A stretch of DNA of 64,000 nucleotides from Aestuariirhabdus haliotis. Its GTDB lineage: Bacteria; Pseudomonadota; Gammaproteobacteria; Pseudomonadales; Aestuariirhabdaceae. How positions within the stretch are numbered: position 1 is the first letter of the stretch; every line of letters begins with the position of its first letter. The notes under the pieces were generated by a model. The model was not told the DNA's origin, made no database searches, and worked only from the letters and a program-made list of their open reading frames with translations. The stretch spans positions 62,001 through 126,000 of the forward strand of contig NZ_JAKSDZ010000004.1 of the NCBI RefSeq assembly GCF_023509475.1, in the 5' to 3' direction. Both the position numbers and the translations under genes were made by a program. Of this stretch, positions 45,805-54,848 are shown in pieces.

Positions 45805-46941
45805 ATGCTTCGATCCACCCTCGCGCTAATGCTCTTGCTGGCATTACCCTTTCACGCCAGTGCCGCCACTGATGAAGGCCAAACCCGCCAGCAACTGGAA
45901 CAGCTGCAAGCGGATATCCAGCAGATGCAAACACTGCTGAAAAAGATTCGCCAACAACGCAACAGTGCCGAGAGCCAACTCGGAAAATCAGAACAGGAAA
46001 TCGGCGACCTGCATCGCCAGATCGAACAGATCGAACAGCGCTTGCAGGAGGGTCAGCAGCGCCTAAAAAAGCTCCAAACTGATCAGCGTTCGCTGGTCAG
46101 TCAAATCAACCAACAACAGCAAGAGATTGGCGGCACTATCCGCTCACTGTTTCGCAGCGGTCAGCAACCCTATCTGAAGCTGGTACTCAGCCAGCGTGAT
46201 CCCCAGCATAGCGCCCGCATGCTGCACTATTTTGAATACCTGAATCGAGCCCACGGCGATCAGATCAGCGAATACCGGGAACGGCTTGAGCGCCTGCAAC
46301 AAATTGATCAGAAAATTCAGAGCACCCAGCTCAATCTGACCCAACAACGGGATCAGCAGAAACAACAGTTCTCGCGCCTGAAACAGCAACAAGCCGAACG
46401 CAAACGGCTTGTGGCCACGCTGAAGCAGACCCTCAAGAAGAAAGACCAGGACCTTGCCAGCAAGCAGGCCCAGCAGGCCGAATTAAAACAGATTCTGCAA
46501 TCCTTGCAGGCTGCCATTGCCAACCTGAGTGTCCCCGGCAAGCCCTTCAAGCAGCTGCGCGGGAAAATGGCCTGGCCGGTCAAGGGCAAGCTCAGCCACC
46601 GGTTTGGCTCCAGCAAGGGGAACAAATTGCGCTGGAATGGCATCTATATAAGTGCAAGAGCTGGTTCTGCGGTTAATGCGATTCACCACGGCCGTGTTGT
46701 TTTCTCCGATTGGCTGCGGGGCTTTGGCCTGTTATTAATTGTCGATCATGGCAACGATTACCTCAGCCTGTACGCCCACAATCGAAGCCTGTTAAAGGAT
46801 ATGGGGGAGTGGGTGAACGCCGGCGAACAGATCGCCACCGTCGGTAATAGTGGAGGCCAGCAACGCAATGGCCTTTACTTTGAAGTACGCTATCGGGGCA
46901 AACCTCAGAACCCTCTGCGTTGCTGCCTTGCCCGGCAATAG
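45805..46941 (+). CDS. envC: Murein hydrolase activator EnvC
   Basis: A 378-residue periplasmic protein: signal peptide (MLRSTLALMLLLALPFHASA), a long coiled coil (~25-240, Gln-rich), and a C-terminal LytM/M23 domain. The LytM metal ligands are degenerate (the usual HxxxD region reads LRWNGIYIS), as in EnvC, which activates amidases AmiA/AmiB at the septum via the FtsEX complex instead of cutting itself. Overlaps possible upstream starts of ctpA. Confidence 0.93.
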   Translation: MLRSTLALMLLLALPFHASAATDEGQTRQQLEQLQADIQQMQTLLKKIRQQRNSAESQLGKSEQEIGDLHRQIEQIEQRLQEGQQRLKKLQTDQRSLVSQINQQQQEIGGTIRSLFRSGQQPYLKLVLSQRDPQHSARMLHYFEYLNRAHGDQISEYRERLERLQQIDQKIQSTQLNLTQQRDQQKQQFSRLKQQQAERKRLVATLKQTLKKKDQDLASKQAQQAELKQILQSLQAAIANLSVPGKPFKQLRGKMAWPVKGKLSHRFGSSKGNKLRWNGIYISARAGSAVNAIHHGRVVFSDWLRGFGLLLIVDHGNDYLSLYAHNRSLLKDMGEWVNAGEQIATVGNSGGQQRNGLYFEVRYRGKPQNPLRCCLARQ

Positions 46942-46988
46942 GTTATAAAGAAGCTATGCATTCTATTCATCACCCCAAGGAGCGCCGA

Positions 46989-48356
46989 ATGGCCCCCCTC
47001 TTTCGCCGGCTAGGCAACCTGACCATTGGCACAACTCTGGCAGCCACCCTTTGCCTGAGCACCTCTCTGTTTGCGGAAGAGCAACAGCCACCTCGCCTGC
47101 CCCTCGACGAGCTGCGCACCTTCACCGAAATATTTGAGCGCATTCGCACCGCCTACGTCGAAGAGGTTTCCGACAGCGAGCTGCTGGACAGTGCCATCAA
47201 GGGTATGCTGTCGGGGCTTGATCCCCATTCCGCGTACCTGGATCCGGATGATTTCAAGGATCTTCAAGTCAACACCTCGGGCGAGTTTGGCGGGCTGGGC
47301 ATCGAAGTCGGCATGGAAAATGGCTTTATCAAGGTGGTTGCCCCTATCGATGATACTCCGGCGGCCGAAGCCGGTGTCGAAGCCGGCGACCTTATTATCA
47401 AACTGGACCAGAAACCCGTTAAGGGCATGAGCCTGAAAGACGCCGTCGAGCGGATGCGTGGAAAACCGGGCACTCCCATCGAAGTCACAATAATGCGTGA
47501 CGGCCACGATGCACCCTTTGACCTGACCCTGCGACGCGCGGTGATCAAGGTCACCAGCGTTAAGAGTCGCCAGCTGGATGCCGGTTACGGCTACGTGCGC
47601 ATCACCCAGTTTCAGGTCGACAGCGGTGAGGAAGTGACCAAGGCGATCAGTAAACTGAGCAAAGACAAAACCCTGCAAGGACTGGTGCTGGATCTACGCA
47701 ACAACCCGGGCGGGGTCTTGCAGGCCGCTGTCGAAGTTTCGGACCTTTTCCTGACGGATGGATTGATCGTCTACACCGAAGGCCGTATCCCCAATTCCGA
47801 ACTGCGTTTTAATGCCAGCCCTCAGACCGTCGCCAACAATACGCCTGTGGTGGTACTGATTAACGGCGGTTCCGCCTCCGCCTCGGAGATCGTCGCCGGC
47901 GCTCTGCAGGACCATCAACGCGCGATCATTATGGGGACTGACAGTTTCGGTAAGGGCTCCGTACAAACCGTACTGCCACTGGCCAATCAACGTGCCCTGA
48001 AGCTCACCACCGCGCTCTATTACACCCCCAACGGTCGTTCGATCCAGGCCCAGGGCATCGAACCCGATATTCTGATCGAACGGGCGACCCTGACGCCAAT
48101 TGATCAACCCAGAGGGGTCAAGGAAGCCGATCTTGAAGGCCACCTGGGCAATGGCAACGGGGGTAAGGAAAAGCCCACCCAAAACACAAAGAAACCGATT
48201 AATACACTGGCCCAGAGCGACTACCAACTGTTCCAGGCCCTTAATCTGCTAAAAGGATTGCACATCAGCCAACAACAGAAAAGCGGCACAAAGGCTACCA
48301 TGACCGCCGAATCCTCAGTCGTCGACGAGATCATTGAGGAGCCAGCCAAGCAATGA
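46989..48356 (+). CDS. ctpA: Carboxy-terminal processing protease (S41, CtpA-like)
   Basis: A 455-residue periplasmic serine protease. I chose ATG 46989 with AAGGAG at good spacing, giving a clean signal peptide (MAPLFRRLGNLTIGTTLAAT ... LFA). Upstream starts overlap envC. A PDZ domain spans ~95-175 (GLGIEVGMENGFIKVVAPID). The S41 core has NGGSASASEIVAGAL (nucleophile Ser) and FGKGSVQT (general-base Lys). The pair with envC suggests a role in cell-wall hydrolase control. Confidence 0.93.
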   Translation: MAPLFRRLGNLTIGTTLAATLCLSTSLFAEEQQPPRLPLDELRTFTEIFERIRTAYVEEVSDSELLDSAIKGMLSGLDPHSAYLDPDDFKDLQVNTSGEFGGLGIEVGMENGFIKVVAPIDDTPAAEAGVEAGDLIIKLDQKPVKGMSLKDAVERMRGKPGTPIEVTIMRDGHDAPFDLTLRRAVIKVTSVKSRQLDAGYGYVRITQFQVDSGEEVTKAISKLSKDKTLQGLVLDLRNNPGGVLQAAVEVSDLFLTDGLIVYTEGRIPNSELRFNASPQTVANNTPVVVLINGGSASASEIVAGALQDHQRAIIMGTDSFGKGSVQTVLPLANQRALKLTTALYYTPNGRSIQAQGIEPDILIERATLTPIDQPRGVKEADLEGHLGNGNGGKEKPTQNTKKPINTLAQSDYQLFQALNLLKGLHISQQQKSGTKATMTAESSVVDEIIEEPAKQ

Positions 48357-49276
48357 AGCGCCCAGGAGTAGCATTGTGCCTGACAGGGACATTGCTACTC
48401 GCCATCCTGCTTCCTCAGCCCTCGGCTCTGGCCGCCACCGAGGCCCGAAAACCCTTGCCCTTACCCGCCCGGGACCGGCACGAACAATTGCTTTTATGGC
48501 TGCAACAAAACCCCATAAGAGACACTGAACCCGCCGAGATACTGGCAGAGCCTGTTCCCCCAACAACACCCGGTGAGTTCCTCCCTCTCGCCCCCCGGCT
48601 GATTATCATCATCGATGATATTGGCAACAACCTTCCCCGAGGTGAACGAACCGTCCGCCTGCCAGGCCTCGTCAGCCTGTCCATTCTGCCCTTTACGCCA
48701 CATGCCCGGCATCTGGCCAATCTGGGCCACCAGGCGGGCAAAGAGATCATGCTTCACGCACCGATGGAAAACCACCAGCACCATCCCCTTGGCCCCGGAG
48801 GCCTGACCCTGACCATGGACCAGCAGGCTTTCAGCAACCAACTCAGTGCCTCGATTGACAGTTTGCCCCACGTCAGGGGGGTCAATAACCATATGGGTAG
48901 TCTGATGACCGAACAGCCCCAGCAGATGGCCTGGACCATGTCGATACTGCTCGACCGGGACCTGTTTTTTGTCGATAGCCGAACCAGCGCCGCGACCGTA
49001 GCGGCGAATACCGCCCAGGCCTATGGTGTACCCCACCTGAGTCGCCAGGTATTTCTCGATCATGTGCGGGAACCGGCAGCCATCGCAGCAGCGTTCGATA
49101 AAGCCCTGAGCGTGGCCCGTCAACAAGGCACTGCCGTATTGATCGGCCACCCCTATCCGGAAACTTTGGACCTGTTAGAAAAGCGAATTCCCGAGTTACC
49201 CGCCAATGGCATTGTCCTGACATCGGTCGAGCAGGTACTGGAACCGCAGCGGCTGGCGCAGAAAAGCCCACCCTGA
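48353..49276 (+). CDS. yibQ: Divergent polysaccharide deacetylase family protein YibQ
   Basis: A 307-residue exported protein of the DUF610/YibQ family: N-terminal signal segment, then the NodB-like barrel with IIIIDDIGNNLPRGERTV, LSILPFTPHA, LHAPMENHQHHPLGPGGL, and RGVNNHMGSLMTE. Its ATG overlaps the ctpA stop (ATGA). Substrate unknown. Confidence 0.92.
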   Translation: MKRPGVALCLTGTLLLAILLPQPSALAATEARKPLPLPARDRHEQLLLWLQQNPIRDTEPAEILAEPVPPTTPGEFLPLAPRLIIIIDDIGNNLPRGERTVRLPGLVSLSILPFTPHARHLANLGHQAGKEIMLHAPMENHQHHPLGPGGLTLTMDQQAFSNQLSASIDSLPHVRGVNNHMGSLMTEQPQQMAWTMSILLDRDLFFVDSRTSAATVAANTAQAYGVPHLSRQVFLDHVREPAAIAAAFDKALSVARQQGTAVLIGHPYPETLDLLEKRIPELPANGIVLTSVEQVLEPQRLAQKSPP

Positions 49277-49336
49277 GAGAAACCCGCTACGAGTCAGACA
49301 AACCTCAATTCGAACCGGGCCTGGCTTTCGGGTGCC

Positions 49337-49798
49337 CTAGATCCAGCGCCGCACCTTATCGAGATACTGCTGATAAGGCTCACCGAACCTGGACAGCAAC
49401 GCCCTCTCTTCCGGCATAATCTGTACTCGAGTCATCCAATAGGCAAACAAGGGTGGCAGAATCAGCGCCAGACCCGAACCTAACACCAGCCCCCAACCGC
49501 AGAGCAACAGCAGCATGCCCAGATACATCGGGTTGCGGGTCAAACGATACACGCCTTCAACAACCAGTGTCGTGCTGTGCTGGGGACGGTGGGGATTAAT
49601 CGTGGTTTTGGCCCGAACAAAACGTATCAAGCCACCCACATCCAGTGCGAGACCCGCGCCAATCAGTACCCAGCCAGCAATCAGGGATAGCGGGTGCTGC
49701 CAACGCCAAACACTGAAACTGTCGGCCAACCACCACATCAGCGCCGCGAACAGCAGGAGATAGATGGGTGGGGGGATTTTCATTTCAAATCGAGTCAT
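49337..49798 (-). CDS. Isoprenylcysteine methyltransferase-like membrane protein
   Basis: A 153-residue membrane protein with about four helices and the ICMT/PEMT C-terminal signature: VVEGVYRLTRNPMYLGMLL, then PEERALLSRFGEPYQQYLDKVRRW. Such small bacterial SAM-dependent methyltransferases act on unknown lipids or metabolites. Convergent with yibQ; upstream is the cyclase gene. Confidence 0.85.
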   Translation of the reverse strand: MTRFEMKIPPPIYLLLFAALMWWLADSFSVWRWQHPLSLIAGWVLIGAGLALDVGGLIRFVRAKTTINPHRPQHSTTLVVEGVYRLTRNPMYLGMLLLLCGWGLVLGSGLALILPPLFAYWMTRVQIMPEERALLSRFGEPYQQYLDKVRRWI

Positions 49799-49803
49799 GG
49801 TGT

Positions 49804-50715
49804 CTATAACCCGGTTGTAGCCGAAGGCCAGCTACACACCCGATTTCTCCCCATTCTTTTGGCCTGGTACAGCGCCTTGTCCGCATTATTAATGGTCGTT
49901 GCGAGTGAATAGGCCGCGCTCAGTTCAGCCACACCAAAGGAAGCACTGATATGCAAGGGGTGGTGCCCACCGATATCAATCGACAGCTGTTGCAGCCCCT
50001 CCCGAACACGATTGGCAATTTCCACCGCTTCCTCGATAGAGGTCTCTGGCATGGAAAACAGGTATTCCTCACCCCCATAGCGCGACACCAGGTCGTAAGG
50101 GCGCAGGGATTCTTCAAAGAATCGAGCGATAGCAATCAGCACCCGATCACCGACCGGGTGACCGTAACGGTCATTAACCTGCTTGAACTTATCGATATCG
50201 CACATCACCACCGAGCAATAACCCATACCGCGAGACACTTTGGATTGCTCCTTCTCCAGCACCAGGCTAATCAGAGAGCGTGAAGGCAGCTGGGTAAGAC
50301 TGTCAAACTGACGTTTGGTATCGTCAATCGAATAGGAGAAGGCTTCCAGTTCCGATATAAACTGCTGCTCGGCATCGGTAAATCGGCCATACAGTGTTTC
50401 CGTCACCACGCCATCCCTGCCATGCTGCTCGAGCATTTCAGTGGCCAGTTCGTGAACCTGGCGGTGTAAATGCCCTATGCGGATGAATTCGGGGGATTGT
50501 TGCAACTCTGGCAGGGAAACATCGTAGTACCAGCGCCCGAAGTGGCATTGCTGATAATTACGCGCCAACTCCAAATCGACCGGCTGCTGGCAAACAAACA
50601 CCTGATGAATCCGGTTGAGCCAACCGATGTGGTGCCCCATCAAACCATCAAGGTCAAACGCCAGGGCCTTGATTTCATCGTGTCCAAGCACCTCGACTAA
50701 ACGACTCACTAACAT
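49804..50715 (-). CDS. Zinc-sensing diguanylate cyclase (CZB-GGDEF, DgcZ-like)
   Basis: A 303-residue soluble protein. The N-terminal CZB zinc-binding domain has the conserved pattern HHIGWLNRIH ... CHFGRWYY ... HLHRQVHE. The C-terminal GGDEF domain has DIDKFKQVNDRYGHPVGD and active site GGEEY, with an inhibitory I-site RxxD (RPYD) five residues before it. In E. coli DgcZ, zinc binding to CZB inhibits c-di-GMP synthesis. I chose ATG 50715 with GGGGGAG upstream, over GTG 50745. It could feed the c-di-GMP-binding MshE of the pilus; that link is inference. Confidence 0.9.
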   Translation of the reverse strand: MLVSRLVEVLGHDEIKALAFDLDGLMGHHIGWLNRIHQVFVCQQPVDLELARNYQQCHFGRWYYDVSLPELQQSPEFIRIGHLHRQVHELATEMLEQHGRDGVVTETLYGRFTDAEQQFISELEAFSYSIDDTKRQFDSLTQLPSRSLISLVLEKEQSKVSRGMGYCSVVMCDIDKFKQVNDRYGHPVGDRVLIAIARFFEESLRPYDLVSRYGGEEYLFSMPETSIEEAVEIANRVREGLQQLSIDIGGHHPLHISASFGVAELSAAYSLATTINNADKALYQAKRMGRNRVCSWPSATTGL

Positions 50716-50827
50716 CGGTTTGCTCCCCCGCAAACATCTATTCACCCGATTCTAACGCTATGGTTGCTGGCAAGCTATGGCCACAGCGCCAGATACCGAT
50801 CATCACAGGGGAACAAAAGCTGATGGT

Positions 50828-51820
50828 TTACTGGGCCTGATTAGGGAGAATCATAATCTTACCCTCCCGCTCCCCGGCCGCAGCGGCGGCAACCGCCTGC
50901 TTGATCTCATTAATGCCATAGGTTTGCGCGACCCGGGCCTTGAGTTTGCCGGTAGCGATCAAGCTCGCCACTTCACCAAACACCTTCATTTTTTGCTCAT
51001 CAGAAGCCTGCTGGAACCAGCGCGCCAGCCAGAATCCCTTGAGCTGGATATCCTTGAAAACAAGATTCAAGGCACCCACCTGGCAGGGCTCACGACTCAT
51101 TGCTCCGTAGTTAACCAACACGCCACCTTCAACCAGACAGGAGGCAAGACGATCGGTCGCAGCGCCACCCACGGCATCGACACCCAACCGAGGCAATTTG
51201 CCATCGGTGGCCGCCAGCATACGCTCCCGCAAATCGTCGCCATCCAGCAGAACCAGGTCGGCACCTTCGGCTTCAACAGCCGCGACAGCGGAGTCACGAC
51301 GTACAACATTCACCGTTTTCAACCCCCTCAACTTGGCCAGCTGAATCAGGTAACCACCCACGCCGGAATTGGCCGCATTTTGAATCACCCAGTCGCCAGG
51401 CTGAAGATCAACAAATTCACTCAGTAATAAAGAGGCCGTGGGGGGGTTAACCGTCATCATCGACAGCTGTTGCGGGTCGGCTTCATTCGGCAAGGGGATC
51501 AGCCCCTTTGCGTCGGCCACCACATGGCTCGCCCAGGAACCGCAACCAACAGGCAACAATACAGTTTGTCCCACCTGAGGGGCGCTCACACCTTCGCCCT
51601 GTTCCACTACACGGCCCACCCCTTCGTTACCTCCAACAGCAGGCAGGGGCGGCAACATGCCATATTCACCGGTCAGGGTCAGAACGTCCGATGGGTTGAT
51701 AGGCGCCGCCAATACTTCAATCAAAACCTGGCCACTGGTCAGCGCGGGTTGATCAACCTTGACCGCTTCGATGGATGCCTCTGGCACCGGGCCGCGCTCG
51801 GTATAGATTGCTTTCAACAT
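50828..51820 (-). CDS. Zinc-free MDR-family reductase (2-enoyl-CoA/quinone reductase-like)
   Basis: A 330-residue medium-chain reductase. GroES-like N-terminal domain (APINPSDVLTLTGEYGMLPP, GNEGVGRVVEQGEGV), Rossmann domain with NAANSGVGGYLIQLAKLRGL. The NPSDV and GVGGYLIQLAK signatures match enoyl-thioester reductases (MECR-like). Zinc-binding Cys are absent. Start ATG 51820 behind GGAG. Confidence 0.85.
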   Translation of the reverse strand: MLKAIYTERGPVPEASIEAVKVDQPALTSGQVLIEVLAAPINPSDVLTLTGEYGMLPPLPAVGGNEGVGRVVEQGEGVSAPQVGQTVLLPVGCGSWASHVVADAKGLIPLPNEADPQQLSMMTVNPPTASLLLSEFVDLQPGDWVIQNAANSGVGGYLIQLAKLRGLKTVNVVRRDSAVAAVEAEGADLVLLDGDDLRERMLAATDGKLPRLGVDAVGGAATDRLASCLVEGGVLVNYGAMSREPCQVGALNLVFKDIQLKGFWLARWFQQASDEQKMKVFGEVASLIATGKLKARVAQTYGINEIKQAVAAAAAGEREGKIMILPNQAQ

Positions 51821-51970
51821 GGAAACTCCTTATCGCAAATGGATGACATGGTCATTCATAGTACGCAAGCGTAGCCCCTCGACACCAGTACTCTCCGGTT
51901 TCAGGAAAGCCCTGAATGGCGGCAAATAACCCCGAGTGATTTTGGCGGCGATTCTGACGAATTCGCAGTT

Positions 51971-52531
51971 CTAGCCCCACTTACTGGGCGGTGGGCTGTA
52001 GCGATCAAAGGCATCTAACAAGTCCGCCGGATCCTGCGACACCAGCAACATATCGAGATGGGTGTCCGCCACAAACCCCTGGGATACGGCCTGACCAAGA
52101 AAGGTTAATAGCGCATCGTAGTAGGCGCCAATGTTGAGCAGGCCGCAGGGTTTACCATGATAGCCCAACTGCGCCCAGGTCCAGACTTCAAACAGCTCTT
52201 CCAGAGTGCCAATACCTCCAGGCAAAGCGATAAAGGCATCGGCCAGTTGCGCCATCTTGGCTTTACGCTGGTGCATATCCTCAACAATATGCAGCTCAGT
52301 CAGTCCCGTATGTTGAATTTCCCTGTCTCGCAACGCTCGTGGCATCACCCCGACCACTTGCCCTCCGGCATCGATAACGGCATCGGCGACCACCCCCATT
52401 AAACCGACTTTTCCGCCGCCATAAACCAGCTCATGGCCAGCCTCAACCAACACTCTGCCCAGAGATCGCGCACTATCGGTATAGAGAGGGTCCGCGCCAT
52501 TGGCCGAACCACAAAACACTGCCACTTTCAT
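51971..52531 (-). CDS. LOG-family protein (Rossmann, TIGR00730)
   Basis: A 186-residue protein with the LOG motif PGGIGTLEELFEVWTWAQLG and N-terminal VFCGSANGADP. Relatives hydrolyse nucleoside monophosphates to free base plus ribose-5-phosphate (cytokinin activation in plants). The bacterial role here is uncertain. Confidence 0.92.
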   Translation of the reverse strand: MKVAVFCGSANGADPLYTDSARSLGRVLVEAGHELVYGGGKVGLMGVVADAVIDAGGQVVGVMPRALRDREIQHTGLTELHIVEDMHQRKAKMAQLADAFIALPGGIGTLEELFEVWTWAQLGYHGKPCGLLNIGAYYDALLTFLGQAVSQGFVADTHLDMLLVSQDPADLLDAFDRYSPPPSKWG

Positions 52532-52569
52532 TTGTATCGATTCCTTATCAAGAGAGGGAAAAATTCCAG

Positions 52570-52923
52570 CTAGCGATTGAGCACTTCATCCTTGACGCTA
52601 TTCGCAATACTTAATGCTTCTTCGATGTCGGTCTCACAGACACCCAGCTCCCGTAGTGTCTCCTGTAGATGTGACACTACCGCGGCAAAATGGGATTCAC
52701 GCAAATTCATATGCGCATGGGCCTCTCGCATCTGTTTGCCGCTGTAGTTAACCGGCCCGCCAAATACCATGGTCAAAAAGGCCTTCTGCCGACGAGCCTG
52801 GGATTGCATATTCACGCTAGCGAAATAATTCGCGACATGATCATCGGCTAATACTTTCTTATAAAAAAGCTCAACGGCTTGATCCACCGCAGGCGCCCCT
52901 CCAATCCTGTCAAACAGGGTCAT
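52570..52923 (-). CDS. Group I truncated hemoglobin
   Basis: A 117-residue globin: MTLFDRIGGAPAVDQAVELFY, FGGPVNYSGKQMREAHAHMNL, and ESHFAAVVSHLQETLRELGV, containing the proximal His and the truncated 2-on-2 fold. Probable role in O2 or NO chemistry. Confidence 0.93.
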   Translation of the reverse strand: MTLFDRIGGAPAVDQAVELFYKKVLADDHVANYFASVNMQSQARRQKAFLTMVFGGPVNYSGKQMREAHAHMNLRESHFAAVVSHLQETLRELGVCETDIEEALSIANSVKDEVLNR

Positions 52924-53001
52924 AACCCACTCCTTTTACCTATCATCTAATGCCTATCAATAAAAATGAGATATGCTTACTTAAATTTCAACCTGCAAAA
53001 A

Positions 53002-53856
53002 CTACTGCTGAATCCTGTTTTCAACCATACCCACCTGATCAATAGTGACCGACACGACATCACCATCGGACAAAGCCTGCGTTCGTCCCGGCGTCCCCAT
53101 AAACACCAGATCTCCCGGCATCAGGGTAAAGTAGCGACTTAAATAACTCACCACCTTGGCAGGTTTGTGAATCATATTGCGGGTATTTTCCTGCTGCACC
53201 ACCTGACCATTCAGTCGAGTGGTCAATAGCAGATTATTGTAATCAACGCCTCTGGCAATAATGGGGCCCACTGGACCAAAACCGTCACTGGCCTTGGCGC
53301 GAAGCCATTGCAAATCGCTGCCCTGCCAGCCTCGCTCGGTCAGATCATTGCCAACCGTGACACCAAAGATGACGTCGACGGCTTCGGCCTCTGTCAGCTC
53401 CTTCGCTTGTTGCCCGATCACCAGCACCAGCTCACCCTCGAAATGCACGTTGCGAGCATCAACCGGAAGATGCACCGGCTCACCCGAGGCGATTAATGAG
53501 GTCGGTAACTTTAAAAACAGGGGCGGCGGCAGATCGCCGGAAGAGGCGATATGACTGGAAAAATTCATCCCAACGGCAAACACTTTCTGGGGCTCGGTAG
53601 GCATTAACAGTTTCACCGTCGACAATGGCAAAGATTGACCGGTCGGAACTCGTTCACCAAACAGACCGCCAGACAACGGCTGGATAGTTTCTCCAACAAG
53701 CCTCCCGTAACGGATGCTATCTTCATGCTCAAAACGCACCAGATAGTCGACCTCGGCGAAAACCATCGTCGGGGACAGCAGCACAGCCAAACACAAAACT
53801 CGGATGTACCAGACCCGCCGTTTCCCTTGCGGCAGTCGCTTAGACCCATACATCAT
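53002..53856 (-). CDS. Fumarylacetoacetate hydrolase-family protein with signal peptide
   Basis: A 284-residue FAH-fold protein. The core is standard: VFAVGMNFSSHIASSG, HFEGELVLVIG (metal Glu pair), VGNDLTERGWQ, and DLVFMGTPGRTQALSDGDVV. Unusually, a Sec signal peptide precedes it: basic MMYGSKRLPQGKRR, hydrophobic IRVLCLAVLLSPTMVFA, cleavage expected before EVDYLVRFEHE. FAH enzymes are normally cytoplasmic. Start ATG 53856 follows GAGGCGAGAA and overlaps the cupin gene end by 17 bases. An internal GTG would give a cytoplasmic form. Confidence 0.85.
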   Translation of the reverse strand: MMYGSKRLPQGKRRVWYIRVLCLAVLLSPTMVFAEVDYLVRFEHEDSIRYGRLVGETIQPLSGGLFGERVPTGQSLPLSTVKLLMPTEPQKVFAVGMNFSSHIASSGDLPPPLFLKLPTSLIASGEPVHLPVDARNVHFEGELVLVIGQQAKELTEAEAVDVIFGVTVGNDLTERGWQGSDLQWLRAKASDGFGPVGPIIARGVDYNNLLLTTRLNGQVVQQENTRNMIHKPAKVVSYLSRYFTLMPGDLVFMGTPGRTQALSDGDVVSVTIDQVGMVENRIQQ

Positions 53857-54106
53857 TTCTCGCCTCTAATGTGCCACCGGGCTCTCCCGGATTGAGAGTG
53901 ACTCTGCCGTCTCTGAATTCAATAGCCAATACGCCGGAAACGACAAAATAGACTTCATCGGTATCGGGGTGATCGTGCCATACAAAGCTACCCTCAACCT
54001 TGGCCAACTTGAACGAATAGTCATTCATTACAGCGATCACCCGTGACGACCAGTGTTCGCTCAAACGGGACAGTTTTCCTTTCGAGTTAATCGATTTATA
54101 TTCCAT
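53840..54106 (-). CDS. Cupin protein with internal deletion
   Basis: An 88-residue cupin; homologues I know are about 110-125. Cupin motif 1 is complete (GSFVWHDHPDTDEVYFVVSG, metal His/His/Glu). After RDGRVTLNPGE the sequence jumps to PGGTLEARNDVWV, which resembles the normal C-terminus of this family (typically NTGE-GGE ... WI). The middle with motif 2 (PxG ... H) is missing and the frame is kept. Likely an in-frame deletion of about 30-40 residues. It may be non-functional. Start ATG 54106 behind CTGGAG. Confidence 0.75.
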   Translation of the reverse strand: MEYKSINSKGKLSRLSEHWSSRVIAVMNDYSFKLAKVEGSFVWHDHPDTDEVYFVVSGVLAIEFRDGRVTLNPGEPGGTLEARNDVWV

Positions 54107-54120
54107 AACATCTCCAGAAA

Positions 54121-54798
54121 TCAGGATCGTAAAACACCCACCATAATCAGCGATGCCGGCTTGCCTGTTTGTTGATCAAATGGCTCTTTAAGCTGAGTCA
54201 GGGAAAACCCGTTGCGATGATACAAGGCAAACCAGGTCTCCAGAGTGCGGAAGAACCAGGGCGCCGGATCCGTAAAATCGTCTCCGAATCCTTCCCAGGA
54301 TCCCTGACGCCAAGCATCTACATAGGGATGGCCATCACAAGAAAAAGTGGGATGCAGTGTTTGTACTACCAGGTGTCCACCAGGTTTAAGTATTGCGGGC
54401 AATGCGCTAAAAACCACCTCTACTGAGTCCTGACCCAATAGCGAGAAATTACAGACCGCAAGATCAAAGCCCCCCCCCACAGTCTTCACCGAAAGCGCTT
54501 CATATTCCATTATTCGATAATCGCCAACTCCTTGCTCCCTGGCCTTTTCGACCAATGCAGGTACCGCATCGATCCCTTCTACTGCGATACCACAAGCGCT
54601 CAATTCCCGAGTCAACCAGCCTTCTCCGCACCCGACGTCAAGCGCTCTTGTTATCGGTAGGGACGCCAGAGTTTCAACCATTGCCCGATCGGTAATCCGC
54701 CGCCTGCCGGGAATACTTTTCTCCCGAATCGCACGAGCCCATGGATCTGCATTTTTTTGCCAGGAGTCGACTATTTTTTTATCACTTAAAGCATCCAT
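54121..54798 (-). CDS. Class I SAM-dependent methyltransferase
   Basis: A 225-residue methyltransferase: ALDVGCGEGWLTRELSACGIAVEGID (motif I and following), DLAVCNFSLLGQDSVEVVF, PGGHLVVQTLHPTF. I chose ATG 54798 with AGAGGTG upstream; further extension lacks a site and looks non-coding. Substrate unknown. Confidence 0.85.
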   Translation of the reverse strand: MDALSDKKIVDSWQKNADPWARAIREKSIPGRRRITDRAMVETLASLPITRALDVGCGEGWLTRELSACGIAVEGIDAVPALVEKAREQGVGDYRIMEYEALSVKTVGGGFDLAVCNFSLLGQDSVEVVFSALPAILKPGGHLVVQTLHPTFSCDGHPYVDAWRQGSWEGFGDDFTDPAPWFFRTLETWFALYHRNGFSLTQLKEPFDQQTGKPASLIMVGVLRS

Positions 54799-54848
54799 GC
54801 ACACCTCTGAATCTGTCACCTGAGCCACACACAATGAGCAGTGTTTGC

